From: Allopontixanthobacter sp034376665
GTDB lineage: Bacteria > Pseudomonadota > Alphaproteobacteria > Sphingomonadales > Sphingomonadaceae
NCBI RefSeq assembly: GCF_034376665.1
Contig: NZ_JAXMJI010000096.1
Location: forward strand, 1-64,000
Reading direction: 5' to 3'
DNA: 64,000 bases
Shown piece by piece: positions 16,880 through 25,321 of the stretch; the first letter of the stretch is position 1; each line of letters opens with the position of its first letter. The position numbers and the translations under genes are program-made. The notes under the pieces were generated by a model that was given only the letters and a program-made list of their open reading frames with translations, was not told the origin of the DNA and did no database searches.

Positions 16880-17293
16880 TTATCGGCTTTGTGCACCGTC
16901 ACTTTTGTTAGCTGCGCTGATGATGGCTTCGGCTTCGATTTCCACCAGCCATTCCGGCCGGCAGAGCGCGGCGACACCGACCATTGTGGCCGCCGGGCGG
17001 GCAGCGGCGAAGTAGCGGGCGTGGACTTCGCCCACCGCATTCTGCTCGGCAATATCGGTCAGGAACATCCGGGTCCGAACGATGTCGGCCGCTGTTCCGC
17101 CCAATTCCTCCACTGCCCTGATGATGACAGTGCAGCACCGCGCCGCCTGCGCCTCGGCACCTCCCGGTGTGGTCGAGCCATCATCTTCGATCGGTCCGGT
17201 GCCGGCGACGATGATCCGGTCCCCGGTCCGCACTGCGCGGCAAAACCCGAACTGCGCTTCGAACGGGGAACCCGAGGTGATACGCTGGCGCAC
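16880..17293 (-). CDS. RidA-family protein
   Basis: A 137-residue member of the RidA/YER057c/UK114 family, whose best known members deaminate reactive enamine/imine intermediates. The start is a GTG at 17293 with AGGAG eight bases before it; the longer open frame upstream has no coding character and overlaps a tRNA. Visible features are the beta strands GDRIIVAGTGPIED, the trimer-forming helices and VGVAALCRPEWLVEIEAEAI at the C-terminus with the conserved Glu. It sits just upstream of the acyl-CoA dehydrogenase gene and may be cotranscribed with it. Confidence 0.85.
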   Translation of the reverse strand: MRQRITSGSPFEAQFGFCRAVRTGDRIIVAGTGPIEDDGSTTPGGAEAQAARCCTVIIRAVEELGGTAADIVRTRMFLTDIAEQNAVGEVHARYFAAARPAATMVGVAALCRPEWLVEIEAEAIISAANKSDGAQSR

Positions 17294-17463
17294 TGCAGGT
17301 CTCCTGACATTGAGCCGCGCCAATAGACCGGCAGCGCGCGCGGAGGCAAGGTGCGGATCGGGCGGGCCGTTCCGGAAAAGCTGTGCAGGGTTCGACGTTC
17401 TTGCGTTGACCCGGGCGCCCCCCCTATGGCACTTGGCGGCGGGTTTTTCGGTTTCAACACTTT

Positions 17464-17537
17464 GCGGGTGTAGCTCAATGGCAGAGCAGCAGCTTCCCAA
17501 GCTGACGACGAGGGTTCGATTCCCTTCACCCGCTCCA
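17464..17537 (+). tRNA. tRNA-Gly (anticodon CCC)
   Basis: A 74-base tRNA including an encoded CCA. The acceptor stem GCGGGTG pairs with CACCCGC, the D arm is GCTC...GAGC, the anticodon loop TTCCCAA carries CCC, and the T arm is AGGGT/TTCGATTC/CCTTC-like. Pair 27-43 is a G-A mismatch. It closely resembles bacterial tRNA-Gly(CCC). Confidence 0.95.
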
Positions 17538-17645
17538 ACCCGGCTGCCCGGTGCGCCGACCTGATGAACCCGTGTATGCTTCAGGACAGTATTGCGGAAC
17601 CTGTGCTGGACCTGCCCTGATCCTGTCGACCGCAAAGGTGCCCTT

Positions 17646-18536
17646 GTGACCGCTGCCAAAACGCCCAAGCTGAAAATGCGCTCCTGGCTGTTCGCTCCTG
17701 GCGACAGCGAGAAGAAGATGGGCAAGGCGCTGGCCAGCCCTGCGGACATTGTGATCTACGATCTCGAAGATGCGGTCGCGGCGGAGAACAAGGCCGCGGC
17801 GCGGCAGATGGTGCATGATTTCCTGTGCGAACATCCCGCCGACCGGGCGCGTATCTGGGTGAGGGTCAATCCGCTCGACGGGCCGTACACGCTGACCGAT
17901 CTGGCGGCGATCATGCCCGGGCACCCTGGTGGGATCATGCTGCCCAAGGTTTACGGCCGTCAGGATGTGGAGGCGCTGGACAAATATCTCGCCGCGCTGG
18001 AAGTGGCGAACGGTATCGAACAGGGATCGACGCCGGTGATCGTGCTGATTACCGAAACCGCCGAGGGGATGTTCCACACCGGCGATTACAAGGGCGCACC
18101 GCGGGTGGCGGCGCTGACCTGGGGGGCGGAAGACCTGGCCGATTCGCTTGGCGCGGCATCCAACATTGATCCCGATGGCAGTTACGGCTTTACCTATGAA
18201 CTGGCGCGCAGCCTCTGCCTGCTCGGCGCGGCGGCGGCGGGGGTTCCGGCAATCGACACGATCCAGACCGACTTCCGCGATCTGGAAAAACTGAGGTTGC
18301 GAGCGGAGAAACTGCGGCGCGAAGGTTATCAGGGGATGCTGGCGATCCATCCGGCGCAGGTCGATGTGATCAACGCAGCCTTCACACCCAGCGCCGAGGA
18401 TATAGCCGAAGCGCGCGCGATAGTGGCGGTGTTCGCGGCCAATCCCGGTGCCGGTACCATCGGTTACAAGGGCGGAATGCTTGACCGGCCGCATTTGTCG
18501 CGTGCCGAACAATTGCTTGCGCAGGTGGACGAATAG
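17646..18536 (+). CDS. HpcH/HpaI aldolase/citrate lyase beta-like (CitE-like) protein
   Basis: A 296-residue TIM-barrel lyase of the CitE/malyl-CoA lyase group. It has the N-terminal RSWLFAPGDSEKKM, metal and substrate segments DLEDAV, LPKVYGRQDV, ITETAEGMF and WGAEDLADSLGA, and the IHPAQVDVINAAFTP end region typical of the family. The GTG at 17646 has AAAGG just upstream; an ATG ten codons later is possible. Stand-alone CitE-like proteins act on malyl-CoA or related acyl-CoA esters, but no partner subunits are next to it to fix the substrate. Confidence 0.85.
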   Translation: MTAAKTPKLKMRSWLFAPGDSEKKMGKALASPADIVIYDLEDAVAAENKAAARQMVHDFLCEHPADRARIWVRVNPLDGPYTLTDLAAIMPGHPGGIMLPKVYGRQDVEALDKYLAALEVANGIEQGSTPVIVLITETAEGMFHTGDYKGAPRVAALTWGAEDLADSLGAASNIDPDGSYGFTYELARSLCLLGAAAAGVPAIDTIQTDFRDLEKLRLRAEKLRREGYQGMLAIHPAQVDVINAAFTPSAEDIAEARAIVAVFAANPGAGTIGYKGGMLDRPHLSRAEQLLAQVDE

Positions 18537-18560
18537 CAAGCCGCGGTACTTGCCATCAAG

Positions 18561-19364
18561 TCAGGCCCCGCGCGAGCCAGTCTTGCTGTCCGCACTTGCT
18601 GCCAGAGCGGCAACCCGTTCGAGGACTTCCGCTGCCCATTCCTGCCGGCAGATCAGCAGGTCCGGCATATAGGTATCGGGCTGATTGTAGACGAGCGGCG
18701 ACCCGTCGACTCGGCTGACATGGAGACCATGCGCCAGCGCGACCGCAGCGGGGGCGCAGCTGTCCCATTCGTATTGACCGCCGGTGTGGAGATAAATCTC
18801 GGCTTCGCCGCGCACGACCGCCATCGCCTTGGCACCGGCGCTGCCCATCGGGACAAGTTCGGCCCCGATTTGCTCCGCAATCGAGACGGCTTCCTTGGCT
18901 GGCCGGGTCCGGCTGACGACCATCCGCGGAATACCGGCCATCGGCGGCAGCGGCGTGGGCCGGTCGGATCGCAGCACTAGCCCGAGACCCGGCAGTGCAA
19001 CCGCGCCGATCTCCGGTCTGCCATCGACCGTCATGGCGATGTGGACCGCCCAGTCCGTCCGCTCCTCCCCATATTCGCGCGTCCCGTCGACCGGATCGAT
19101 GATCCACACCCGGCTCTTGCCCAGACGTTCGTCGGTATCGGTGCTTTCTTCCGACAGCAGTCCGTCATCGCCGCGCAAATGTTGCAGCGCATGGACCAGG
19201 AACTGGTTCGCCGTCTGGTCGCCTGCCTTGCCCAGCGCCTTGGCACCGAGTAGGCCGCAGCGGCGCACCTGAAGCAGCAGCGTGCCCGCCGTTTCGGCCA
19301 ATGCCGCGGCAAGGTCCGCATCGCTCATGCCTTGCCCCATTTCCGTAATTTGGGGATCGATCAT
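18561..19364 (-). CDS. cysQ: 3'(2'),5'-bisphosphate nucleotidase
   Basis: A 267-residue Mg-dependent phosphatase of the inositol monophosphatase superfamily that hydrolyses PAP (and PAPS) produced in sulfate assimilation. Metal-binding motifs are LLSEESTDTDE near residue 73, WIIDPVDGTREY near residue 90 and the C-terminal WDSCAPAAVALAHG near residue 205. The ATG at 19364 overlaps the cysNC stop (ATGA), tying it to the sulfate activation operon and supporting the CysQ assignment over other members of the superfamily. Confidence 0.92.
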   Translation of the reverse strand: MIDPQITEMGQGMSDADLAAALAETAGTLLLQVRRCGLLGAKALGKAGDQTANQFLVHALQHLRGDDGLLSEESTDTDERLGKSRVWIIDPVDGTREYGEERTDWAVHIAMTVDGRPEIGAVALPGLGLVLRSDRPTPLPPMAGIPRMVVSRTRPAKEAVSIAEQIGAELVPMGSAGAKAMAVVRGEAEIYLHTGGQYEWDSCAPAAVALAHGLHVSRVDGSPLVYNQPDTYMPDLLICRQEWAAEVLERVAALAASADSKTGSRGA

Positions 19365-21280
19365 TTCAGCGGCAAGATCTGGCGAACGATGTATTCGGCC
19401 GCTTCGGCGGGTGTCATGGCGACGGTGTTGACGGTGATATCGGGTGCCTCCGGTGCTTCATAGGGGCTGTCGATCCCGGTGAAGTTCTTCAGCTTGCCTT
19501 CGCGGGCCTTCTTGTAAAGTCCCTTCACGTCGCGCGCCTCGGCCACCTCGATCGGCGTATCGACAAAAATTTCGACGAATTCGCCCTCGGGCAGCATGTC
19601 GCGGACCATCTGGCGCTCGGCACGGAACGGGCTGATGAAGGCCGTCAGCACGATCAGCCCGGCATCGGCCATCAGCCGCGCCACTTCCCCGACCCGGCGT
19701 ATATTCTCGATCCGGTCCGTATCGGTGAACCCGAGGTCCTTGTTCAGCCGGTGGCGGATATTGTCGCCGTCCAGCAGGAAGGTGTGGCGGTTCATCAGGT
19801 TGAGCGTCTTCTCGACCTCGTTGGCGATGGTTGATTTGCCTGAGCCCGACAGCCCCGTGAACCAGAGGACCAGCGGCTTCTGGTTCTTGAGGCCCGCATG
19901 ATCCTCGCGGCCGATGGAAGTCGCCTGCCAATGCACGTTCTGGGCGCGGCGAAGGCTAAAATGCAGCATTCCGGCGCCCACGGTCCGGTTGCTGATCTTG
20001 TCGATCAGGATGAACCCGCCCAGGGTACGGTTCTCGGCATAGGGTTCGAAGACCAGTGGTTTGTCGGTGGTGATCTCGGCCACCCCGATCCCATTCAGTT
20101 CCAGTGTCTTCGCCGCCAGATGATCCATCGTGTTGACGTTGATCTCGTATTTTGGGGCATGGATGGTCGCCGATACCGTCTGCGTCGCCAGCTTGAGGTG
20201 ATAGGCCCGGCCGGGCAGCATCGCCTCGTCATCCATCCAGACAATCGTCGCCTCGAACTGGTCGGCCACTTCGGGCGGGGCGTCGGCCACGGCCAGAACG
20301 TTGCCGCGCGAGCAATCGACTTCGTCCTCGAGACAGATCGTCACCGACTGGCCCGCGCCCGCCTCTTCGAGCTCGCCAGCGAAAGTCACGATGCTCTTGA
20401 CCGTGCTGGTCTTTCCGGAGGGCAAGACGCGCACCGGATCGCCCGGTTTGACCATCCCGGTAGCGATCAGTCCCGAGAAGCCCCGGAAGTCGAGATTGGG
20501 GCGGTTGACCCACTGGACCGGCATCCGGAACGGTTTTGCGGCATCGCGTGCGGTGTCCAGCTCGACCGTTTCGAGATGGGTGATCAGCGGCGCGCCTTCG
20601 TACCATGGGGTATTGTCCGACAGCGTGGTGATATTATCGCCCCGGAAGCCGGAAATCGGCATGGCGGTGAAATTCTCGATCCCGATACTGGCCGCAAAGG
20701 CGGAGTAATCGGCCACGATCGCGTCGTATGTGCCTTGGTCGTAATCCACCAGGTCCATCTTGTTTACCGCCAGCACGATATTGCGAATGCCGAGCTGGTG
20801 GCACAGGAAACTGTGCCGCCGCGTCTGGACCAGCACGCCCTTGCGCGCGTCGATCAGGATCACCGCGAGATCCGCGGTCGATGCCCCAGTGACCATGTTG
20901 CGGGTGTATTGTTCATGCCCGGGGCAATCGGCGACGATGAATTTGCGCTGTTCGGTGGCGAAGAAACGGTAGGCGACATCAATGGTGATGCCCTGTTCAC
21001 GCTCCGCGGCAAGCCCATCGACCAGCAGCGCGAAGTCGATTTCCTCGCCTTGAGTGCCCGATTTCCTGGAATCCGATTCCAGCGCGGCGAGCTGGTCTTC
21101 GAAGATCATCTTGGAATCGTACAGCAGGCGGCCGATCAGAGTGCTCTTGCCGTCATCGACGCTGCCGCAGGTGATGAAGCGCAGCATCGACTTGTTCTGG
21201 TGCGCAGCCAGATAGGCGTCGATATCTTCCGCGATCAGGGCGTCGGTCCGGTAGGATTCCTGTGATGACGTCTTGTCCAT
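19361..21280 (-). CDS. cysNC: Bifunctional sulfate adenylyltransferase GTPase subunit / APS kinase
   Basis: A 639-residue fusion. Residues about 30-440 are CysN, the regulatory GTPase of ATP sulfurylase, with GSVDDGKST, DCPGHEQY and NKMD motifs and EF-Tu-like beta barrels. Residues about 455-639 are APS kinase (CysC) with P-loop GLSGSGKSTIA and the APS-binding lid region DGDNIRHRLNKDLGF. The product makes APS with CysD and then phosphorylates it to PAPS. Its ATG overlaps the cysD stop by one base and its stop overlaps the cysQ start. Confidence 0.97.
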   Translation of the reverse strand: MDKTSSQESYRTDALIAEDIDAYLAAHQNKSMLRFITCGSVDDGKSTLIGRLLYDSKMIFEDQLAALESDSRKSGTQGEEIDFALLVDGLAAEREQGITIDVAYRFFATEQRKFIVADCPGHEQYTRNMVTGASTADLAVILIDARKGVLVQTRRHSFLCHQLGIRNIVLAVNKMDLVDYDQGTYDAIVADYSAFAASIGIENFTAMPISGFRGDNITTLSDNTPWYEGAPLITHLETVELDTARDAAKPFRMPVQWVNRPNLDFRGFSGLIATGMVKPGDPVRVLPSGKTSTVKSIVTFAGELEEAGAGQSVTICLEDEVDCSRGNVLAVADAPPEVADQFEATIVWMDDEAMLPGRAYHLKLATQTVSATIHAPKYEINVNTMDHLAAKTLELNGIGVAEITTDKPLVFEPYAENRTLGGFILIDKISNRTVGAGMLHFSLRRAQNVHWQATSIGREDHAGLKNQKPLVLWFTGLSGSGKSTIANEVEKTLNLMNRHTFLLDGDNIRHRLNKDLGFTDTDRIENIRRVGEVARLMADAGLIVLTAFISPFRAERQMVRDMLPEGEFVEIFVDTPIEVAEARDVKGLYKKAREGKLKNFTGIDSPYEAPEAPDITVNTVAMTPAEAAEYIVRQILPLK

Positions 21281-22194
21281 CAGAAGTAGCCCTCCTGCTT
21301 TTTCTTCTCCATCGATGCGTCACCATCATCCTTGTCGATCACCCGGCCCTGGCGTTCGGACGTGGTCGTGAGCAGCATCTCCTGCACCACTTCGGAAAGG
21401 GTGGCCGCCTCGCTCTCCACCGCCCCGGTCAGGGGTGAGCAGCCAAGGGTGCGAAACCGTATCGAACGTTCGGTGATCTCCGGCAGATAGCCGAGCACTT
21501 TCTCAAGACGGGCCAGGTCATCGGCCATGAACAACCCGCCTTCCCATTCATAGGTCGGCCGCTTGGCGGAGAAATACAGCGGCACAATCTCGATCTGCTC
21601 GGCCATGATATATTGCCAGATATCCAGTTCGGTCCAGTTGGACAGCGGGAACACGCGAATGCTTTCCCCTTTGGCCTTGCGGGTGTTGTAGGCGTTCCAC
21701 AATTCGGGCCGCTGGCTCTTCGGGTCCCACCCGTGACTGGCCGTGCGGAACGAAAATATCCGCTCCTTCGCCCGGCTTTTCTCCTCGTCGCGCCGCGCCC
21801 CGCCGAACGCCGCGTCGAAGCCGTATTTGTCGAGCGCCTGTTTCAATCCTTGCGTCTTCCACATATCGGTGTGGAGCGGGCCGTGATCGAACGGGTTGAT
21901 CCCGCGGCTTTCGGCCTCGGGATTATGATAGACCAGCAATTGCATCCCGGCATCGGCTGCGGCCTTCTCCCGCAGCGCATACATCTCCTTGAATTTCCAG
22001 GTGGTATCGACATGCAGCAGCGGAAATGGCGGCGGCGAGGGGTAGAACGCCTTCTTCGCCAGATGCAGCATCACCGCGGAATCCTTGCCCACCGAATACA
22101 GCATCACCGGCTTGGCTGTCTCTGACACCACTTCGCGCATGATGTGGATGCTCTCGGCTTCCAGGCGTTCGAGATGGGTAAGGTTACGCGTCAT
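21280..22194 (-). CDS. cysD: Sulfate adenylyltransferase subunit 2
   Basis: A 304-residue PP-loop ATP pyrophosphatase that forms adenosine phosphosulfate from ATP and sulfate together with CysN. The PP-loop SVGKDSAVMLH is at about residue 35, with AFGGARRDEEKSRAKER near residue 128 and FPLSNWTELDIWQY near residue 180 as family signatures. It is the first gene of the cysD-cysNC-cysQ operon; the 286 bases upstream, which should hold the promoter, contain no other gene and no riboswitch I can recognise. Confidence 0.96.
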   Translation of the reverse strand: MTRNLTHLERLEAESIHIMREVVSETAKPVMLYSVGKDSAVMLHLAKKAFYPSPPPFPLLHVDTTWKFKEMYALREKAAADAGMQLLVYHNPEAESRGINPFDHGPLHTDMWKTQGLKQALDKYGFDAAFGGARRDEEKSRAKERIFSFRTASHGWDPKSQRPELWNAYNTRKAKGESIRVFPLSNWTELDIWQYIMAEQIEIVPLYFSAKRPTYEWEGGLFMADDLARLEKVLGYLPEITERSIRFRTLGCSPLTGAVESEAATLSEVVQEMLLTTTSERQGRVIDKDDGDASMEKKKQEGYF

Positions 22195-22480
22195 AATTGG
22201 AGGTCCGTTTTTAGGTAAATGCAGAAAGCTGTCAATTTCAACTGGATCTTGGCCCTTATCGTTTGCAGTGTGCCGGCGATTTCAAGACTTTTGTCCACTC
22301 GGCCAAATGGCAGGAGCAGGCCGATCCGCGTAGCAATCTTTTCTTGCAGACGCGGCATCGCTGCCATCATCCCCGGGAAATCATCGGGATTGCCGACGCG
22401 CCAGCAGCACTCTGGTGTGGCATTCGCCGCCGCATATCCTTAACGCAGCGCGGAAAGTTCAGGCAATCAGGTGGACAGAC

Positions 22481-22825
22481 ATGGCCCGCAAGCATTCGAA
22501 ACACGGCCGCTACGAGGACCTGCACGATGGCGGGGAGCAGGACATCCCGGATATTGCGGTAGCGTGCTGGCTGTGCGGCAGGCCGACCGGCAAGACGATC
22601 GTATGGCATCACCCGGTGCCGAAAAGCCGCGGGGGGCGCGATGTCGTACCCATGCATCCGATTTGCCAGAATACCCTGATCGCCAATTTCAGCAATTCCG
22701 AATTGCAGCGCCATGGGATGGATGTGGAGGCCTTGTTGGCGAACCCCAATGTGCGCAAATTCGTCGATTGGGTGGCGAAAAAGGATCCCGATTTTACTGC
22801 GACCATAGCCAAAAAGCAGCGCTAG
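22481..22825 (+). CDS. Small HNH-type protein with a degenerate motif
   Basis: A 114-residue protein starting at MARKHSKHGR. It keeps the CWLCG zinc pair near residue 29 and the first HNH element HHPVPKSRGGRDVV near residue 43, followed by a helical C-terminus (NPNVRKFVDWVAKKDPDF). Where HNH relatives usually have a Cys-His and a further His (ICH..IH), this protein reads ICQNTLIA, so later catalytic or metal histidines appear to be missing. It may be an inactive nuclease relative or have another role. It stands alone between the cys operon and a convergent fasciclin gene. Confidence 0.7.
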   Translation: MARKHSKHGRYEDLHDGGEQDIPDIAVACWLCGRPTGKTIVWHHPVPKSRGGRDVVPMHPICQNTLIANFSNSELQRHGMDVEALLANPNVRKFVDWVAKKDPDFTATIAKKQR

Positions 22826-22929
22826 TCTGTCGGAAAGATCGCGATATCCAGGGGACGCAGTCGCAGTGATCGAAGGTTACTCGCCAGAGACAGGGGTCCG
22901 CCCGGTGGACCACCTTCCGGCGCCTTGCG

Positions 22930-23481
22930 TCAGCTCTCCGGCGGGATAAGCGCGCTGATTTCATACACCATTCCATTCGAAGCCGAATGCGCGGGCAACG
23001 AAACCACGGGTCCGGCAGCATCGTCTCCGATCACGATTGTGCTTCCGTCACGCCGCAAGGGTAACGTGGAATTTGCAAGATTTGCCAAATCCACCGTACC
23101 GCCCGATTCCGACAATGTGGTCTCGAGATCACTCTGGGCAACCGTTCCGGGAACCATGTGGTGCCTTAGCAGCGCGATCAAATCGGGGCGACCTTCCTCG
23201 GAGCGGAGCCAATCGAGTTCAGCCTCTGGCAATTTGGCAAACGCCTGATCATTGGGCAGGAACAGGGTGTAGGCCGCCTCACCTTCCAGCATCTGTTCAA
23301 GACCGGCCCGCTTTATCAAATCGTTCGCGGTCTCCATTCCCTCGATGTCGCCCAAAGAACCGGAGATACTCTGGCCCGTCTCCACGGAACTGGTTTCAGG
23401 CACATCGGCTTCATTGCAGGCACTTGTGCCGCTCAGCAGGGCGATAGCGGCAACTGCCGCGAAAAGTCTGGTTCGCATCAT
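22930..23481 (-). CDS. Fasciclin-domain secreted protein (possible lipoprotein)
   Basis: A 183-residue protein with an N-terminal signal sequence ending in a Cys (SGTSAC) that could be a lipobox although the -3 residue is not ideal. Residues about 50-180 form a FAS1 domain: TANDLIKRAGLEQML, the conserved YTLFLPNDQAFAKLP, and the second conserved block near VYEISALIPP. FAS1 proteins usually act in adhesion or matrix contacts at the cell surface. It is followed 10 bases downstream of its start side by another secreted-protein gene on the same strand, so the two may form a unit. Confidence 0.85.
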   Translation of the reverse strand: MMRTRLFAAVAAIALLSGTSACNEADVPETSSVETGQSISGSLGDIEGMETANDLIKRAGLEQMLEGEAAYTLFLPNDQAFAKLPEAELDWLRSEEGRPDLIALLRHHMVPGTVAQSDLETTLSESGGTVDLANLANSTLPLRRDGSTIVIGDDAAGPVVSLPAHSASNGMVYEISALIPPES

Positions 23482-23491
23482 TTCCCTGTCT

Positions 23492-24565
23492 CTAAACGAT
23501 CAGCTGGATTGCGGCCGCAATCAGGCGGGTTTCCGGATCGACCTGATAAACATAGCCGTCGCTATAGCGATAATACGCATCGGGCCGATCGTAATATTGA
23601 TCCCGGTACTGGTTCGGCACGTTATAGACGTCATAGCCGGAAGGTATTGGGCGCCCGACCTCGAAATTGTTTCCTGTCAGCAACCCGACGATACCCTCGA
23701 TCGCCTGGTCTTGCGGATTGACCCGGAAGATCGTCCGGTCGGCATAGCGATAATCGTAATTATCGCCGCGGCCATAGTAGCGTCCGTAATATTCCGGAAC
23801 GCGGTAATCCTGATATGCGGCCGGCCATTGGTTGCCGCCGAACAATGCACCGCCCACCAGCGGCAGGAACGCATCGACCAGATTGCTGCCGGACCTGTAT
23901 TGGTACGCATATCCGTTGAAAAAGCGCCAGTCTCCGTCGCGGAAACGCGAATAATTCAGCAGATAGTTTCCGCCAGACTTCTTTGCCTGTCCCGGGGGCT
24001 GACATCCGTTACCCTTTTTCGCCAGCCCAGGTGGGCAGAAGCCGCTCAAGGGTCCGAAATCCCGATCATATCGAAGGGCGAAACGGCGGCGATCGTCGTC
24101 ATCGATGAATTGAAACCGATCGCGGTCGCCACGGTCGTCGTATCGGCGGACATTGGCCTTCCCGAGGTTGGACCGTGAATTTCCTCGATCGGAATTGTCG
24201 ATACGCTCGGCGGTGCTGTCCTGGCGTTTGTCTGATTTGCTGCCGCCCTTGCCAGCCTGCCCGCCGGCGTTGCCGTCCCGTGCGTTTGATGCTTGGGCGC
24301 TCCGGCCCTGATCAACCGTTTGACGAGCTGGGGGGCGATCGGGCTTCGCGGTTTCGCTATTGCGGTTCTTCGCCCCATTGCCCGCTGCCGGATTGGCCTT
24401 GTCGGGCTTGTTGGACGCTTGTGAAGCGCTTTTGCCTTGGCCTTTCCCGTTATCGTCGCCCGACTTTTGAGCCAAAGCCGGGGCAGCGATGGCAAGAGCC
24501 AGAACGCTTGTGAACGCCAGAATAGTTTTAATCGGACTTCTCCCTAATCTCGAACATATACTCAT
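23492..24565 (-). CDS. Secreted Lys/Asn-rich protein with RcnB-like aromatic repeats, unknown function
   Basis: The likely ATG at 24565 (MSICSRLGRS) gives 357 residues with a signal peptide (KTILAFTSVLALAIAAPALAQ). Residues about 35-130 are low-complexity, rich in Lys, Asn, Gly and Asp, and then very Arg/Asp-rich. The C-terminal half has Tyr-rich segments, and a motif occurs twice: YADRTIFRVNPQDQAIEGI near residue 260 and YSDGYVYQVDPETRLIAAA near the end. This composition is common in secreted proteins of sphingomonads but I know no assigned function. There is no strong ribosome-binding site, so the start is uncertain. Confidence 0.7.
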   Translation of the reverse strand: MSICSRLGRSPIKTILAFTSVLALAIAAPALAQKSGDDNGKGQGKSASQASNKPDKANPAAGNGAKNRNSETAKPDRPPARQTVDQGRSAQASNARDGNAGGQAGKGGSKSDKRQDSTAERIDNSDRGNSRSNLGKANVRRYDDRGDRDRFQFIDDDDRRRFALRYDRDFGPLSGFCPPGLAKKGNGCQPPGQAKKSGGNYLLNYSRFRDGDWRFFNGYAYQYRSGSNLVDAFLPLVGGALFGGNQWPAAYQDYRVPEYYGRYYGRGDNYDYRYADRTIFRVNPQDQAIEGIVGLLTGNNFEVGRPIPSGYDVYNVPNQYRDQYYDRPDAYYRYSDGYVYQVDPETRLIAAAIQLIV

Positions 24566-24604
24566 GGTTCGGTCAAAGGTTCCGCAAGTGTACTCGTCAG
24601 CCGC

Positions 24605-24733
24605 GATTTTAAGCATTGCGAACCTTCCCTGCTGGCCGCTCTCGCCTGCCTGCTGGTCTTCGCTGCGAACTGGTCCATCTTCCGGGTGTTGGCGATCAGC
24701 GCGGCGGGCGGCCTTCTCCTCGCCGCCTTGTGA
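24605..24733 (+). pseudogene. Relic of a membrane-protein C-terminus
   Basis: One frame reads about 40 residues of clear membrane-helix character (SLLAALACLLVFAANWS, then a second hydrophobic stretch SAAGGLLLAAL) and ends in TGA at 24731-24733. Nothing upstream in that frame continues the protein and no start fits, so it looks like the last two helices of a lost transporter. It resembles the tail of chromate-type transporters, but at this length that is only a suggestion. The rest of 24566-24883 shows no gene. Confidence 0.3.
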
Positions 24734-24883
24734 CTGGAACCACGCCATCACACCGAACGGGCTCAGCGTCCTGCGCCGCGCAAGGCAACCTCGATCACGA
24801 TGGGAATGATAAGGCCGGGCAATGCGGCCTTGAAAAGGAAACAGGATATTCGGCGATCTGCTGCCCGCTTGGACTTGACGACA

Positions 24884-25087
24884 CTATCGCATGGCACGCC
24901 CCGAATAAGCCTTGCTCGGGTCACCTGCCGAGCCGCCGACTTGCCGCGCTTCGCCGTTGTCATGTCCCATCAGTTCGCTGGAAGCCTTTTTCCGGGCATC
25001 GGACAGGCTCATCCCGTCGACCCAGTACCGTTCTGTTGTGAGTTCGAATTTTTCGGCAAGTTCGCTTTCAAATTCCCAGGAAGTCAT
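24884..25087 (-). CDS. Short protein resembling a permease prefix domain
   Basis: A 67-residue open frame whose start at 25087 has AAAGG eight bases upstream. The sequence WEFESELAEKFELTTERYWV followed by DGMSLSDARKKASSEL matches the two-helix pattern of the N-terminal prefix domain found on some FtsX/MacB-type permeases (an acidic helix, then a GMS-x-x-EA-type turn and a basic helix). Nothing membrane-like follows. It may be a free-standing small protein or the remnant of a permease gene lost from this spot. Confidence 0.45.
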   Translation of the reverse strand: MTSWEFESELAEKFELTTERYWVDGMSLSDARKKASSELMGHDNGEARQVGGSAGDPSKAYSGRAMR

Positions 25088-25321
25088 AATCGAAGCCTTT
25101 CAATGGCCCCCTGCCGAACCAGCAGCGTTAATCGATTCGGACGCAGACTTCCTTCACTTTGGTTAGATTCGGAGGCGCGCTGTCGAGATTGAATCCCGAA
25201 CGACGATTCCTGCACAAGGTCGGTATTCGCGCTCGCGCTTTGCGTCAGCATGGCGAGCTTCATGCAAAATATGCTTGGGGATCAGGGGGCTGGACCCTAC
25301 GCTCTGAAAAAAGGGGGGGTA

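Noticed and set aside
15719..17326. A 535-codon plus-strand open frame across the acyl-CoA dehydrogenase and ridA genes
   Set aside because: Antisense shadow of recognised genes, with no domain and no ribosome-binding site.
19898..21265. A 455-codon open frame opposite cysNC
   Set aside because: Antisense shadow of a strongly conserved enzyme.
22195..22480. Possible riboswitch upstream of cysD
   Set aside because: No conserved riboswitch core or clear terminator-antiterminator pair could be made out by eye.
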